The notes below the pieces were generated by a model, which did not search any database, had not been told where the DNA came from, and saw only the letters and a program-made list of their open reading frames with translations. Position numbers and translations under genes: made by a program. A stretch of DNA of 64,000 nucleotides from Chitinophaga sp. E66 (GTDB lineage Bacteria; Bacteroidota; Bacteroidia; Chitinophagales; Chitinophagaceae), in the NCBI GenBank assembly GCA_019285755.1, contig CP079103.1, positions 5,365,001 to 5,429,000 on the forward strand, given 5' to 3'. This document shows, piece by piece, positions 13,007 through 22,719 of the stretch (within the stretch, counting starts at the first letter, position 1; the number at the start of each line of letters is the position of its first letter).

Positions 13007-13746
13007 GTGATAGGCTTTCCGTTTCATGTGCTCAGCACCGTAGACAGTACCAATAACTATGCCATGGCAAGGGTCGCAGAAGGCCCCGTGGCAGCCGGAT
13101 ACACATGGTTCGCCATGGAGCAGACCGCAGGGAAAGGACAGCGCGGCAAACAGTGGGTCTCCGCTCCCGGAGAAAACATCATGCAGACCGTTGTCCTGCA
13201 ACCCGCACTGGGGCTACATCAACAGTTCATGCTCAGCGTAGCCGTCGCACTCGGCGCGTTCGACTTCTTCCGCAAATACGCCGGAGACGAAACCCGCATC
13301 AAATGGAGCAACGACATTTACTGGCGTGACAGAAAGGCAGGTGGTATACTTATCGAGAATGTACTCCGCGGAAGCGTCTGGCAATATGCCATAGCCGGGA
13401 TGGGCATCAATATCAACACCCCTCACTTCCCCGATCATCTCCAGAACCCCGTCAGCCTCCGCCAGATCACCGGCCGCGAATGGGACACCATTGCACTGGC
13501 GCAGGAACTCTGCCAGCACCTCGAACAGCGGTACAGCCATCTCAGCGTAGACACCTATCCCGCCATGCTCGCCGAATATAAAGAACATCTCTACCGCCTC
13601 CACGAGCCTTCGCTTTACCGCATCAACGGAGAAATATTCCAGGGCGTGATCCGCGACGTATTGCCCGACGGACGGCTCTGCCTCGAAAAGAATAAAGAAA
13701 TACTGGAACTGGGATTCGGGAAGTGGAATTCATCTTCGCCCGGTAA
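13007..13746 (+). CDS. birA: Biotin--[acetyl-CoA-carboxylase] ligase (BirA without DNA-binding domain)
   Basis: Attaches biotin to the carrier protein of acetyl-CoA carboxylase through biotinyl-AMP. GTG start at 13007. The catalytic domain shows STVDSTNNYAM, the biotinyl-AMP loop GKGQRGKQW, IKWSNDIYW and KAGGILIENVL, with a small C-terminal SH3-like domain. There is no N-terminal helix-turn-helix, so this is a class I ligase that does not act as a repressor. The raw frame ends at 13765, but its last residues look wrong. Adding one base near 13720 gives a natural ending FREVEFIFAR and a stop at 13744-13746, just before the terminator. Confidence 0.92.
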
Positions 13747-13752
13747 AACTGG

Positions 13753-13778
13753 AAAAAGCCAGTGAAAACTGGCTTTTT
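13753..13778 (+). terminator. Terminator of birA
   Basis: AAAAAGCCAGT and AACTGGCTTTTT form an 11-bp stem with a 4-base loop and a T run, 7 bases past the corrected birA stop. Confidence 0.8.
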
Positions 13779-14053
13779 GGAGAAGTGGAATTTGTAAAGA
13801 CAAACGCTGTATCTTCTCCAAAAATGCCAGCCATAGGAACGCGCCTATGATTTTGGTCGATAAATGGAGGAATACAAGATGGAACTTCTTTCCGGCTTAT
13901 CCAAATTAAATTTTGCAACAATTGCTGCATTTCGTTGCAAACGCCCGCCATTGCCACATGCAACAAATATTGGATATTTGCAAAGAACGGTTTGATGATT
14001 GCAATTTCCCCTAACTTCATCACCGTAGCTTTGTTCCACTAAAAACCCTCATC

Positions 14054-15036
14054 ATGCAATACAGAACTCTCGGCAACACCGGCGAAAAAGTGTCCGCTAT
14101 CGGACTTGGATGCATGGGCATGGCCTTCGCCTACGGCCAGCGCGACGACGCAGAATCCCGCGCCACCCTCGAACTCGCACTCGACCTCGGCGTCAATTTC
14201 TGGGACACGGCAGACATGTACGGCCAGGGCCTCTCACGAGCGCCAGCTATCCGAAGTGCTCGCCACCCGCCGCAAAGACGTATTCCTCGCTACCAAATTC
14301 GGCTTCCGCTACCGCGACGATAACTCCACCTACTTCGACGGCTCTCCCGCCTACCTCAAACAAGCCTGCGAAACTTCGTTGAGAAGGCTCGGCGTAGATG
14401 TGATCGATCTTTACTACGCCCACCGGGTAGACGATAAAGTGCCCATCGAAGAAACCGTAGGCGCCATGGCCGAACTCGTGAAGGAAGGCAAGGTGCGGTA
14501 CCTGGGCCTGTCAGAAGCCTCCGCCGCGTCGCTCCGAAAAGCGTCGGCCGTGCATCCCATCGCGGCGCTGCAAAGCGAATACTCCCTCTTCGTGCGCGAC
14601 ATCGAAGCGGAGATCATCCCCGCCTGCCGCGAGCTCGGCATCGGCATCGTGCCTTACAGCCCCTGGGCCGCGGGGCGCTTACTTCCGACCTGCGCAACGT
14701 CGAAGACCTCGACCCTACCGACTTCCGCCGCAACCTCCCCGCTTCCAGCAGGAGGCTTTCGAAAAGAACCTCCGGATCGTGAGCGCACTGGAAGACATCG
14801 CCTCCGAACGCCATATCACGCTGCCGCAACTGGCCCTGGCCTGGCTACTGGCTAAAGGGGACGACATCACGCCCATCCCCGGCACCAAGCGCCGCAAATA
14901 CCTCCAGGAGAATGCCGCCGCAGCCGATATCCAGCTCAAACCCGAAGACATAGCCCGCATTGAGGCCACCCTCGCCGGCTACCAGATCTCCGGCGAACGC
15001 TACTCCGAAGGCGCCCTGAAACTGGTGAACCGTTAA
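14054..15036 (+). CDS. Aldo/keto reductase
   Basis: NADPH-dependent oxidoreductase of the aldo/keto reductase superfamily, YakC-like branch. The start [20 protein letters not shown] is typical. The catalytic tetrad is visible: Asp and Tyr in [11 protein letters not shown], Lys in [10 protein letters not shown], His in YYAHRVD. The cofactor region is seen in VPYSPWAAG and [14 protein letters not shown]. Frameshifts near 14232, 14690 and 14750 divide it. The corrected length of about 328 residues matches the family. It stands alone with its own terminator. The physiological substrate cannot be inferred. Confidence 0.9.
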
Positions 15037-15054
15037 ACAAAGGCATTTCCCATC

Positions 15055-15090
15055 AAAAGGGCCGTATTCCATGCGTATACGGCCCTTTTT
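15055..15090 (+). terminator. Terminator of the aldo/keto reductase gene
   Basis: AAGGGCCGTAT and ATACGGCCCTT form an 11-bp stem followed by TTT, 20 bases past the reductase stop. Confidence 0.75.
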
Positions 15091-15108
15091 ATACCTGCAA
15101 CAAGGCCT

Positions 15109-15218
15109 GATCCTCCGTCAATCCTCCGTCCATCCTCCGTCCAACTACCGTCAAACCCTTGCCACACCTGGACACCGACGGAGGATGGACGGAGGATGGA
15201 CGGAGGATCGTTGACAGA
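15109..15218. repeat. 11-bp phased repeat array A (inverted arms)
   Basis: Ten consecutive 11-base units in unbroken register. Left: GATCCTCCGTC, AATCCTCCGTC, CATCCTCCGTC and the weaker CAACTACCGTC. Core: AAACCCTTGCC and ACACCTGGACA. Right: CCGACGGAGGA, TGGACGGAGGA twice, then the unrelated TCGTTGACAGA. The right unit is the reverse complement of the left, so the whole can fold as a long hairpin with the core in the loop. It lies between the convergent aldo/keto reductase and SUI1-like genes, outside both and beyond the reductase terminator. The period is not a multiple of three, and no coding frame runs through it. Confidence 0.9.
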
Positions 15219-15315
15219 TCCCTAAAACCGTTACATGTGAATATTGTAGCAGTGCAGGGAACTATCCTCCAATAGATGCATCTTCAAATCTATTGATAAT
15301 CAACATCGTTATTCT

Positions 15316-15414
15316 CATCCTTCGGTGATCCTTCAGCGAACCTTCGTCAAACCCTTGCCATTGCTGAACACCGCCGAAGGATGGCCGAAGGTTCGCCGAA
15401 GGATCGCTGGGCAA
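15316..15414. repeat. 11-bp phased repeat array B (sister of array A)
   Basis: Nine 11-base units in register: CATCCTTCGGT, GATCCTTCAGC, GAACCTTCGTC; core AAACCCTTGCC, ATTGCTGAACA; CCGCCGAAGGA, TGGCCGAAGGT, TCGCCGAAGGA, then TCGCTGGGCAA. The core matches array A, including the first core unit exactly and ACACCG at the same distance. GATCCTTCAGCGAACCTTCG can pair with the right arm with a single mismatch over 20 bp. The core is exactly 196 bases from that of array A. Confidence 0.9.
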
Positions 15415-15453
15415 AGACTGAGGGTTAAACGTTTCCCTTTGATAGTATTTTAA

Positions 15454-15488
15454 CAAAAGAGGCCGCCTTCCGGGGAAGACAGCCTCTT
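15454..15488 (-). terminator. Terminator of the SUI1-like gene
   Basis: Imperfect hairpin with arms AAAGAGGC and GCCTCTTT plus inner CTTCC/GGAAG pairing, 22 bases past the stop at 15510. On the minus strand it ends in CTCTTTTGTTAAAA. Confidence 0.55.
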
Positions 15489-15509
15489 TATCTGAAATTA
15501 CATTTTGGC

Positions 15510-15840
15510 CTATTTCACGTTATACCCCAGCCTTTCAGCCATTGGAGCACCTTATCGCGGTAATCGCCCTGTATGAGGATGAGCCGTCTTTCACGGAGCC
15601 GCCGGTACCGCACTTGGTTTTCAGTTCCTTACCCAGCTTTTCCAGGTCGGCATCCATACCCGTGAACCCTTCTACCACGGTCACCGTTTTACCGGCGCGC
15701 TGCTTCGTATCCAGCTTCACGCGAAGGCGTTGGTCTGCCGGCGGCAGCGTAGGCTCCTCCTGCCGGGGCTCCTCCTGGTATGAATAATTGGGATCAGTGG
15801 AGTAGACGATCCCGTTGGAGGCAGATTTCTTCTTGCTCAT
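15510..15840 (-). CDS. SUI1/eIF1 family translation factor (YciH-like)
   Basis: Small protein of the SUI1/eIF1 fold, the bacterial YciH group, thought to act on translation initiation fidelity. The N-terminal tail is polar and probably disordered (MSKKKSASNGIVYSTDPNYS). The SUI1 core follows: RVKLDTKQRAGKTVTVVEGF, LEKLGKELKTKCGTGGSVKD, LILIQGDYRDKVLQ and AERLGYNVK. Two indels near the end (about 15582 and 15545) hide the last segment. With them corrected the stop is TAG at 15510-15512 and the length is about 110 residues. It starts 11 bases past the lipid kinase stop, so the two are probably cotranscribed. Confidence 0.83.
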
Positions 15841-15851
15841 AACTTGCGTTT

Positions 15852-16737
15852 TTAGCGGCCATTGGGCACCACCATCTGGAGAGCGCCAGGCACAACGTTA
15901 AAATGAACGGTTTTTCCTTCGTCAGCGGCACCGCATCGCCATCCACCTGCAGGCAGGATAGGTCGGGGCTCGCGACGGTTATTTCTTTTCCTGTAAAATG
16001 CTGCATATACCTGCTCTCACCCACCGTACCGCGCAATGAGCTGACGCTCAGCGGCAGGAGATCCCAGAAGCGGAGGGGGCGTACCATGCACACGTCCAGC
16101 TCCCCGTCGAACAGGCTGGCCTGCGGAGCCAGTTTGAAGTCGTACCCGAACTGGTTGCCATTGGCTACCGTCATGAGGAACGCGGGCACTTCGGTTTCCT
16201 TTCCATCAGTACGGATCTTGTAGACGGCGGGTTTGTAGGAAGTAAAACCGCCTACCACCAGCCGGGCATAATTGATCAGGCCACGTTTCTTACTATGGCG
16301 GAAGCGGTCGGCAATCACTGCGTCGAAACCTACGCCGGCGTTGCTGAGGAAGAGGTGCTCATTCGCATAGCCCGCGTCCATGGGCTTTTTGAGGCCTTCG
16401 GCCACGATGGCTAGCGCCTTTTCCGCGTCCAGCGGGATGTTGAGCGCACGGGCCAGGCCATTGCCGCTGCCCAGGGCACGATGGCCAGGGCGGTACGGGC
16501 GCCCAGCAGCCCCTGCGCGATTTCATTGATGGAGCCGTCGCCTCCAACCGCCACCACGGTATCTACGCCGCGGTTCACGGCTTCGCGGGCCAGGTCTGTG
16601 CCATGGCCCAGGTATTGGAGATAAGTAGTTTCAACCTGGAAACGGTCTGCCGGGAGCTGGCGCGCAATAGCGGCGCCCAACGATTTCTCGCGGTCGGTAC
16701 CGGCTTTCCGGTTGATGATGATGAGAATTTTCCGCAA
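15852..16737 (-). CDS. Diacylglycerol kinase-family lipid kinase
   Basis: Cytoplasmic lipid kinase of the DAGK catalytic family (YegS/DgkB type), which phosphorylates diacylglycerol or a related lipid with ATP. Starts MRKILIIINRKAGTDREKSL. The glycine-rich nucleotide loop is VVAVGGDGSINEIAQGL, followed after a frameshift near 16480 by CGSGNGLARALNIPLDAEKA. The C-terminal beta-rich domain has FLSNAGVGFDAVIADRF and FDGELDVCMVRPL and the end CLQVDGDAVP. A second frameshift near 15900 hides the natural ending GALQMVVPNGR. About 295 residues when corrected. It lies between nadC and the SUI1-like gene on the same strand. The exact lipid is not predictable. Confidence 0.87.
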
Positions 16738-16753
16738 TGGTAAAAGGATTGAC

Positions 16754-17607
16754 TTAGGGATGTATAACGGCTTTGAGGCTCAGGTCGAGGCTTACGGCAT
16801 GGTGGATGATAGCGCCGACGGACACGAAGTCCACGCCCGTCTTCGCATAGGCTTCCACGTTTTCGATCGTGATGCCGCCGGATGCTTCGGTTTCATATTT
16901 TCTGCCGATCAGTTCCAGTGCGGGAACGATCTGTTCCGGGGTGAAGTTGTCCAGCATGATGCGATGCACCTGTCCTACCGCCAGCACTTCCTTCACGTCT
17001 TCGATATTGCGCGTTTCCACTTCGATCTGCAGGTCGAGGTTATTCGCCTTGAGATAGGCCACTACGCGCTCAACGGCGGGGTGATGCCGCCGGAGAAGTC
17101 GATGTGGTTATCTTTCAGCATGATCATATCGTACAGTCCGATCCGGTGGTTGACGCCGCCCCCGATGCGCACGGCTTCTTTCTCGAGCATGCGGAAGTTG
17201 GGGGTGGTTTTGCGGGTGTCGAGCACGCGGGTATGATAGCCTTTGAGGCGGTCGGTGTATTTGCGGGTGAGGGTGGCGATGCCGCTCATGCGCTGTATAC
17301 AGTTGAGCACGAGCCGCTCTGCGCTGAGGAGGGTACGTACGCGGGCGGAGACCTCAAACGCCACTTCTCCGGACTGCATGGTATCGCCATCTTTCTTGAA
17401 GGGAATGAAACGGGTGGTTTCATCGAGCTGGCGGAAAACTGCTTCCGCTACTTCCATTCCGGCGAGCACGCCGTCTTCCTTTATTTTGAGCCTTGCGGTG
17501 CCCGTGGCTCCGGCGGGGATGGAGGCGAGGGTAGAATGGTCGCCCGAGCCGATATCTTCCGCTAAAGCGGCTGTAATGAATTGTTCCAATGCTTCTTTCT
17601 GTAACAT
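16754..17607 (-). CDS. nadC: Nicotinate-nucleotide diphosphorylase (carboxylating), quinolinate phosphoribosyltransferase
   Basis: Converts quinolinate and PRPP to nicotinate mononucleotide, the last step of de novo NAD precursor synthesis. Start ATG 17607 (MLQKEALEQFITAALAEDIG); an upstream in-frame ATG would extend into the terminator region. Conserved blocks include ERLVLNCIQRMSGIATLT, the phosphate-binding DTRKTTPNFRMLEKEAVRIG, GGVNHRIGLYDMIMLKDNHI, IEVETRNIEDV, MLDNFTP and EASGGITIENV. One frameshift near 17065 joins FSGGITP to AVERVVAYLKANN. About 285 residues. nadB, for an earlier step, is at 51-52.6 kb. nadA was not seen. Confidence 0.94.
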
Positions 17608-17641
17608 AACGCAATCGGGAATGAGAGGGCAAGTTACAAAC

Positions 17642-17674
17642 AAAAAGGCCATCCGCCTATTGCGGATGGCCTTT
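17642..17674 (-). terminator. Terminator between the DUF4783 gene and nadC
   Basis: AAAAGGCCATCCGC and GCGGATGGCCTTT form a strong stem with a 5-base loop. The minus strand continues with a T run. It separates the DUF4783 transcript from nadC. Confidence 0.8.
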
Positions 17675-17700
17675 CAAGTACGGTAGTCTTATAGCTGCTG

Positions 17701-18094
17701 TTATTTATTTTCGAAACGCAGTTCGTTCAGGACGAAGGCGCTGCCTTTTTCTGGAGAAAAAATGAGGTGCGGAAGTTACCGCCGCTGGTGGTGAGGTTGC
17801 CCACACCGAACTGGGAGCCACCTTCGGGGCCGCCTTTATGGAGGAGCTCAAAGGTTTTGACGGTGTTTTTCCCGAAGAAGTCTTTAAGGATGATTTCCGC
17901 CTGTGCCTTGCTATAGGAACTGGATTTGCCAGCCATATTGATCTCTACGGTGTTGTCCAGGAGTTTGCTCAGGTTACCGGAGTCTCCTTTCTTGAGAGCG
18001 CCGACCACATCGTCGAAAGGACCGGCAAACAGCGTGAAAGCTGTCAGCATCCCTCCGGCCAGGAGCACCCCAACACCATGATTAACTTTTTCAT
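17701..18094 (-). CDS. Secreted DUF4783 domain protein
   Basis: Small exported protein of unknown function with the DUF4783 domain found across Bacteroidota. Start ATG 18094 gives MKKLIMVLG and, after a frameshift in a G run near 18073, the hydrophobic signal VLLAGGMLTAFTLFAG. The mature part shows FDDVVGALKKGDSGNLSKLL, TVEINMAGKSSSYSKAQAEI and LKDFFGKNTVKTFELLHKG. A second indel near 17745 hides the natural ending GSAFVLNELRFENK. It lies upstream of nadC on the same strand but is separated from it by a strong terminator. Confidence 0.8.
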
Positions 18095-18337
18095 TTATCC
18101 GTTGTTTTGATCGCAATACATTTATCAACCGTAGAAAGCGCCAAAACTATGCCAATTTGTTGGCTTTCAATAAATATACCATTATTGTGCTATGCTTGGC
18201 CGCCTTTTACATAATATTAATTTAATATACAAAAATCCCCTGAGATCTAGGCCCTCTTTAAAAATTTTACACCCCGCAAAAGATAGTATTATTAATTTCA
18301 CGGGCCGATTCATTCACAACGTACAACGGATTAAAGT

Positions 18338-19855
18338 ATGGAAAATAAAAGAGCGATCCTGATCATCATGGATGGCTGGGGCCAGGGCAGTGCCCGCCGC
18401 AGACGCCATCGCGCATGCAAACACTCCTTTCGTGGACAGCCTCTATGAGCAATATCCCCACAGCACCCTCGTCACCTGCGGAGAAGACGTAGGCCTCCCC
18501 GAAGGCCAGATGGGCAACTCCGAAGTGGGCCACCTCAATATCGGCGCCGGAAGGATCGTGTACCAGGAGCTCCAGCGCATCAACGTCGCCGTAAGAAGCG
18601 GCGAACTTGCCGGCAGCAAGGTGTTGCAAGCTTCCATGGACTACGCCCTCAACAACAATAAAGCCCTCCACCTCATCGGCCTGGTGAGCGACGGCGGCGT
18701 TCACTCGCATATAACCCACCTCAAAGCCCTCACCTCCATCGCTAAGGAACGCGGGCTCTCCAATGTGTTCGTTCACGCCTTCACCGATGGGCGCGACACC
18801 GATCCCAAAGGCGGCCTCGGCTACCTGACGGACCTCCAGGAGCACCTCACCGCCACCACAGGCCGCATCGCCTCGGTGACCGGCCGTTACTACGCCATGG
18901 ACCGCGACAAGCGCTGGGAACGCGTAAAACTCGCATACGACGCCCTCGTGAACGGCACCGGCACCCCTACGCAAGACGTGCTCACCGCCATTAAAGCATC
19001 CTATGCCGAAGGCGTGACCGACGAGTTCATCAAGCCCATCATCGTAACCGACGCCCAGCAACTGCCCATCGGCAACATCCAGCCGGGCGACGCGGTGATC
19101 TGCTTCAACTTCCGGACAGACCGCTGCCGGGAGATCACCGAAGTGCTCACCCAACAGGCATTCCCCGATTTCGGCATGCAGCCTCTGGCATTGCATTATA
19201 CCACCATGACCGAATATGACAAAGCATTTAAAGGCGTACATGTCATCTTCGAGAACGATAACCTGGCGATGACGCTCGGCGAAGTGCTGGAAAAGAACGG
19301 CAAAACGCAGATCCGTATCGCTGAAACAGAGAAGTACCCCACGTGAGCTTCTTTTTCTCCGGCGGCCGCGAAACGCCTTTCGAGGGAGAAAAGCGCCTGC
19401 TGGTGCCTTCCCTAAAGTAGCCACCTACGACCTGAAGCCCGAAATGAGCGCCCCGAACTGGCGGACGCCATCCTGCCCGAACTGGAGCAGCGGACGGCCG
19501 ACTTCGTAGTGCTGAACTTCGCCAATGCCGATATGGTTGGCCACACCGGCGTATGGCCCGCCGCCATCAAAGCCGTGGAAACCGTAGACGCCTGCGTGGC
19601 CAAAGTGGTATCCACCGCACTGCTGAACGATTACACCATTTTCCTCACGGCCGACCACGGCAACGCCGACTACATGATCAATGAAGACGGCACGCCCAAT
19701 ACGGCCCATACGCTCAACCTCGTCCCCTTTTCATCATCAGCCAGGACTTCAAAGGCACGGTGAAAAGCGGCAAGCTGGGCGACCTCGCCCCCACCATCCT
19801 TCACTTCATGGGCCTGCCAATCCCGAAGGAAATGACGGGCAACGTACTCGTTTGA
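18338..19855 (+). CDS. gpmI: 2,3-bisphosphoglycerate-independent phosphoglycerate mutase
   Basis: Glycolytic enzyme interconverting 3- and 2-phosphoglycerate using two Mn ions and a phosphoserine intermediate. It starts [15 protein letters not shown], where the Asp binds metal. The catalytic serine is in [20 protein letters not shown]. Further conserved blocks are [58 protein letters not shown] and [12 protein letters not shown]. Frameshifts near 18388, 19345, 19415, 19450 and 19735 break it. Corrected length about 505 residues, normal for GpmI. A strong terminator follows. Confidence 0.95.
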
Positions 19856-19875
19856 TCCTCACACCGGATATAAAG

Positions 19876-19906
19876 GGAAGGGGCTGCTCCGGCAGCCCTT
19901 TTTATT
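19876..19906 (+). terminator. Terminator of gpmI
   Basis: GGGCTGC and GCAGCCC form a stem with a TCCG loop, followed by TTTTTATTTT, 20 bases past the gpmI stop. Confidence 0.85.
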
Positions 19907-19952
19907 TTCCCCGGGTGTAACTTTTCCGGGATACCTGCCGTTTAACACCAGA

Positions 19953-20067
19953 TAAAGCCGGAAGGCTTTGCCAAATCAGATAATACTCATCTCACCATAA
20001 GAATTTTAGTGCTCTCGACAGATTTGCTCATGCATCAGATGCGCCGTATTCACGGTGCATTTTTTTA
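19953..20067 (+). other. Possible leader RNA or small RNA upstream of the lipoprotein gene
   Basis: AAAGCC-GGAA-GGCTTT (19953-19968) is followed by about 70 unstructured bases, then a terminator-like hairpin: ATGC(G)CCGT and ACGG(T)GCAT with seven T after it (20039-20067). It lies wholly between the gpmI terminator and the next ATG at 20104. It could be an attenuator or a separate small RNA. No known riboswitch is recognised. Confidence 0.35.
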
Positions 20068-20103
20068 TAGGCCGATTGCCGCGCCACCATTAAATTTGCG
20101 TGT

Positions 20104-20691
20104 ATGAGAATCGTATTGCGGATCGCAGGGCTATTTACGTTATGGATGACCGGTTGCCAGCTGCCCGAACGGCAGGGGCCGCCCGTTGTCAGTGAAAAGG
20201 ATCATAGTTACAGGGCGCTGGGGAACTACTGCTGGGACGAAATCGCGCGCATGCGCAAATCCCCTTCCAGATCACCAAAACCATCCGCCTCAACGGAGCA
20301 ACAGCCACTTCACCCGTAAAGACAGCGCGGGACTGGAAGCCCTCTTCCGCCCCTTATGGACGCAGATATCAGCCGCCCCTCTCTGGCAGACGCCTATACG
20401 GTAGATACCATTCCCAATCACTTCACGCGGGACACTACGTTCATCCACCGCAGCCGGGGCAAACAAACCTGGCCGGCGCAACTCATCGTGGAAATCGACA
20501 GCAGCAGCCGGATCAGGACCGTCCAGGTTTCCTCCCATACCGTCAACCCCGTATACGAATACCGGCAGGAGATCGTCTATGAGCGCGACCGTATGCTGAC
20601 CATCAGCTCCCTGCAAAAGATCATTTTCATGAAAGCGGAAAACATGGAGACCACCGTTTATTTCCGACCCTTAACAGCACAGCAGCCATGA
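20104..20691 (+). CDS. Hypothetical lipoprotein cotranscribed with uvrC
   Basis: Unrecognised protein. The N-terminus MRIVLRIAGLFTLWMTGCQL looks like a lipoprotein signal with the modified Cys near residue 18. The mature part reads SEKDHSYRALGNYCWDEIAR, then after frame changes (about 20262 and 20355) MDADISRPSLADAYTVDTIP, QLIVEIDSSSRIRTVQVSSH and YEYRQEIVYERDRMLTISSL. It is a beta-rich sequence of about 195 residues. Its TGA overlaps the uvrC ATG (ATGA at 20688-20691), so translation is probably coupled. The overlap does not imply a DNA-repair role. No function is proposed. Confidence 0.7.
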
Positions 20692-22464
20692 CATCAGCGG
20701 AGTTTTCCCAAATATCACATACCATCCCCACCCAGGCCGGCATCTACAAATACTTCGACGCCGGCGGGGAACTGCTGTACATCGGAAAAGCCAAAAGCCT
20801 CCGCAAACGCGTTTCTTCCTACTTCGCCAAACATCACGACAACTATAAAACCCGCAAGCTGGTGGATAACATCCACCACATCGAGTTCACCATCGTCGAC
20901 AATGAAAAGGACGCATTCCTCCTGGAAAACGCGCTTATCAAACAATTCAGGCCCAAGTACAACATCGACCTGAAAGACGATAAGACCTACCCTTTCATCA
21001 TCATCAAGCACGAACCCTTTTCCGCGTCTTCCTCACCCGCCGGGTGATCAAAGACGGCTCGGAATACCTCGGGCCTTTCACCTCGGTAGGCCGCGTCCGC
21101 GAACTGCTAGAAGTGATCCGCTATAACATCCCCTGCGTACCTGCAATCTCAACCTTTCTGAACAAAACATCCGGAAAGGCAAGTTCAAAGTGTGCCTGGA
21201 ATACCATCTCGGCAACTGCAAAGGCCCTTGCGAAGGGTTGCAGACGCTGGAAGACTACCGCGAAGGGCTACAGCAGGTAAAAGAGATCCTGCGGGGCAAC
21301 CTCTCGCCCGTACTGAACATGTTCAAGGCGAAAATGCAGGAGCATGCGATGAACATGGAATTCGAAAAAGCGGAAATTGAAAAGAAGAAGATCGCCAGTC
21401 TGCAGGATTACCAGGCACGCTCTACCATCGTCAGCAGCCGGGTAGGGAATGTGGACGTGTTCACGATACTGTCGGAAGGCAATTTCGCGTATGTCAATTA
21501 CCTGCGCGTACTGAACGGCACCATCGCCGATACCAAAACCGTAACGCTGGAAAAGAAGCTGGAAGAAACGGACGAAGAAGTCATGGAATATGCGATCGCT
21601 TACCTGCGGGAAGCATTCCAGAGCCTGGCGCGGGAGATCGTGCTGCCGTTCCATGTAGATTTCCCGGAAGAGAATGTGGAGGTCATCGTGCCCAAAGGCG
21701 GCGACAAAAAGAAACTGCTCGACCTTTCCGCCAAGAACGTAAATTACTTCCACGAAGAATTGCGCAAGAAAAAGATCCTGATGCTGGAAGGGAAGAGCGA
21801 TATGGAGCGGAAAGAGGTGCTGTACAAACTGCAGGCCGACCTGGAACTGCAGGAGCTGCCCGTACATATCGAGTGCTTCGATAACTCCAACTTCCAGGGA
21901 AGCTATCCCGTATCCGCATGCGTGGTGTTCAAGGACGGCGTTGCATCTAAGAAGGATTACCGTCATTTCAATATCAAAACCGTTGAAGGCATCAACGACT
22001 TCGCGTCTATGACCGAAGTTGTATACCGCCGCTACAAACGCCTGCTCGACGAAGAGCAACCCCTGCCCCAGCTCGTCATCATCGATGGCGGTAAAGGACA
22101 ACTGGGCGCCGCCATGGAGAGCATCCGCAAGCTGGATCTCATCGGCAGCATGACGGTGGTGGGCCTGGCGAAGAATGAAGAAGAAATCTTCTTCCCCGGC
22201 GATAAGGATTCCATCAAGCTCCCGTACGACAGCGAGAGCCTGAAACTGATCCGCCGCGTGCGCGACGAGGTGCACCGTTTCGGTATTACCTTCCACCGGC
22301 AAAAGCGCAGCAAAGGCACTTTCAAGAATGAGCTGGAAGGTATCAAGGGCATTGGCGAGAGCACGGCCACGCAGTTGTTGCAAAACCATCGTTCCGTGAA
22401 TAAAGTGAAGCAGCTGAGTAAGGAGGATCTGGTGAAGGAAGTGGGGCAGAAAAAGCGGCGCTGA
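20688..22464 (+). CDS. uvrC: Excinuclease ABC subunit UvrC
   Basis: Nuclease that cuts on both sides of a DNA lesion after UvrA/UvrB recognition. The N-terminal GIY-YIG domain has AGIYKYFDAGGELLYIGKAK and LLENALIKQFRPKYNI. The cysteine-containing block CLEYHLGNCKGPCEG is followed by the UvrB-binding motif region (MNMEFEKAEIEKKKIASLQ). The RNase H-like domain has HIECFDNSNFQGSYPV and QLVIIDGGKGQLGAA. The C-terminal helix-hairpin-helix pair is ELEGIKGIGESTATQLLQNH. Frameshifts near 21030 and in the C run at 21130-21133 (NIPLRTCNLNLSEQN restored by one C). About 593 residues, normal. A degraded copy of its 3' end lies 93 bases downstream. Confidence 0.95.
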
Positions 22465-22556
22465 TCTGGGAGCATTTCCATGGAACAGAGGGTACAACCA
22501 CTGATCCGTTAGCGCAATAAGAAACGCGCCGGGAATGTAAGCGTATAGCCGAAATT

Positions 22557-22612
22557 ACAGCCGCGCAGTTATTGCAGAACCATCATTCATTAAATTAAGT
22601 GAAGCAATTGAG
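22557..22612 (+). pseudogene. Degenerate remnant of a uvrC 3' end
   Basis: 56 bases align without gaps to uvrC 22363-22418, the region encoding TATQLLQNHRSVNKVKQLS, with 45 identities by eye. The frame is interrupted (TTAAATTAAG), so it cannot be translated. It is a relic of a second uvrC end, from tandem duplication or replacement by a related gene. Flanking sequence from 22613 to 22719 shows nothing recognisable. Confidence 0.7.
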
Positions 22613-22719
22613 GGCAGTCTTTCCTGACTCTCTCCGGTTATTGCAGTTGATCCGGCTCCTCAATAAAAAAATGGATGAGCAACTGATGACTAATTACACA
22701 ATGATTTAAATACTCCCCA

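Noticed and set aside
15109-15414. CRISPR array
   Set aside because: Units are 11 bases with no unique spacers, and the arms are inverted with respect to each other. No cas genes are in the window.
18366-19424. Long minus-strand frame of 352 codons opposite gpmI
   Set aside because: It is antisense to a clearly recognised gpmI and has no family features. GC-rich codon bias opens antisense frames here.
21268-22497. Minus-strand frame of 409 codons opposite uvrC
   Set aside because: Antisense shadow of uvrC; no recognisable domain.
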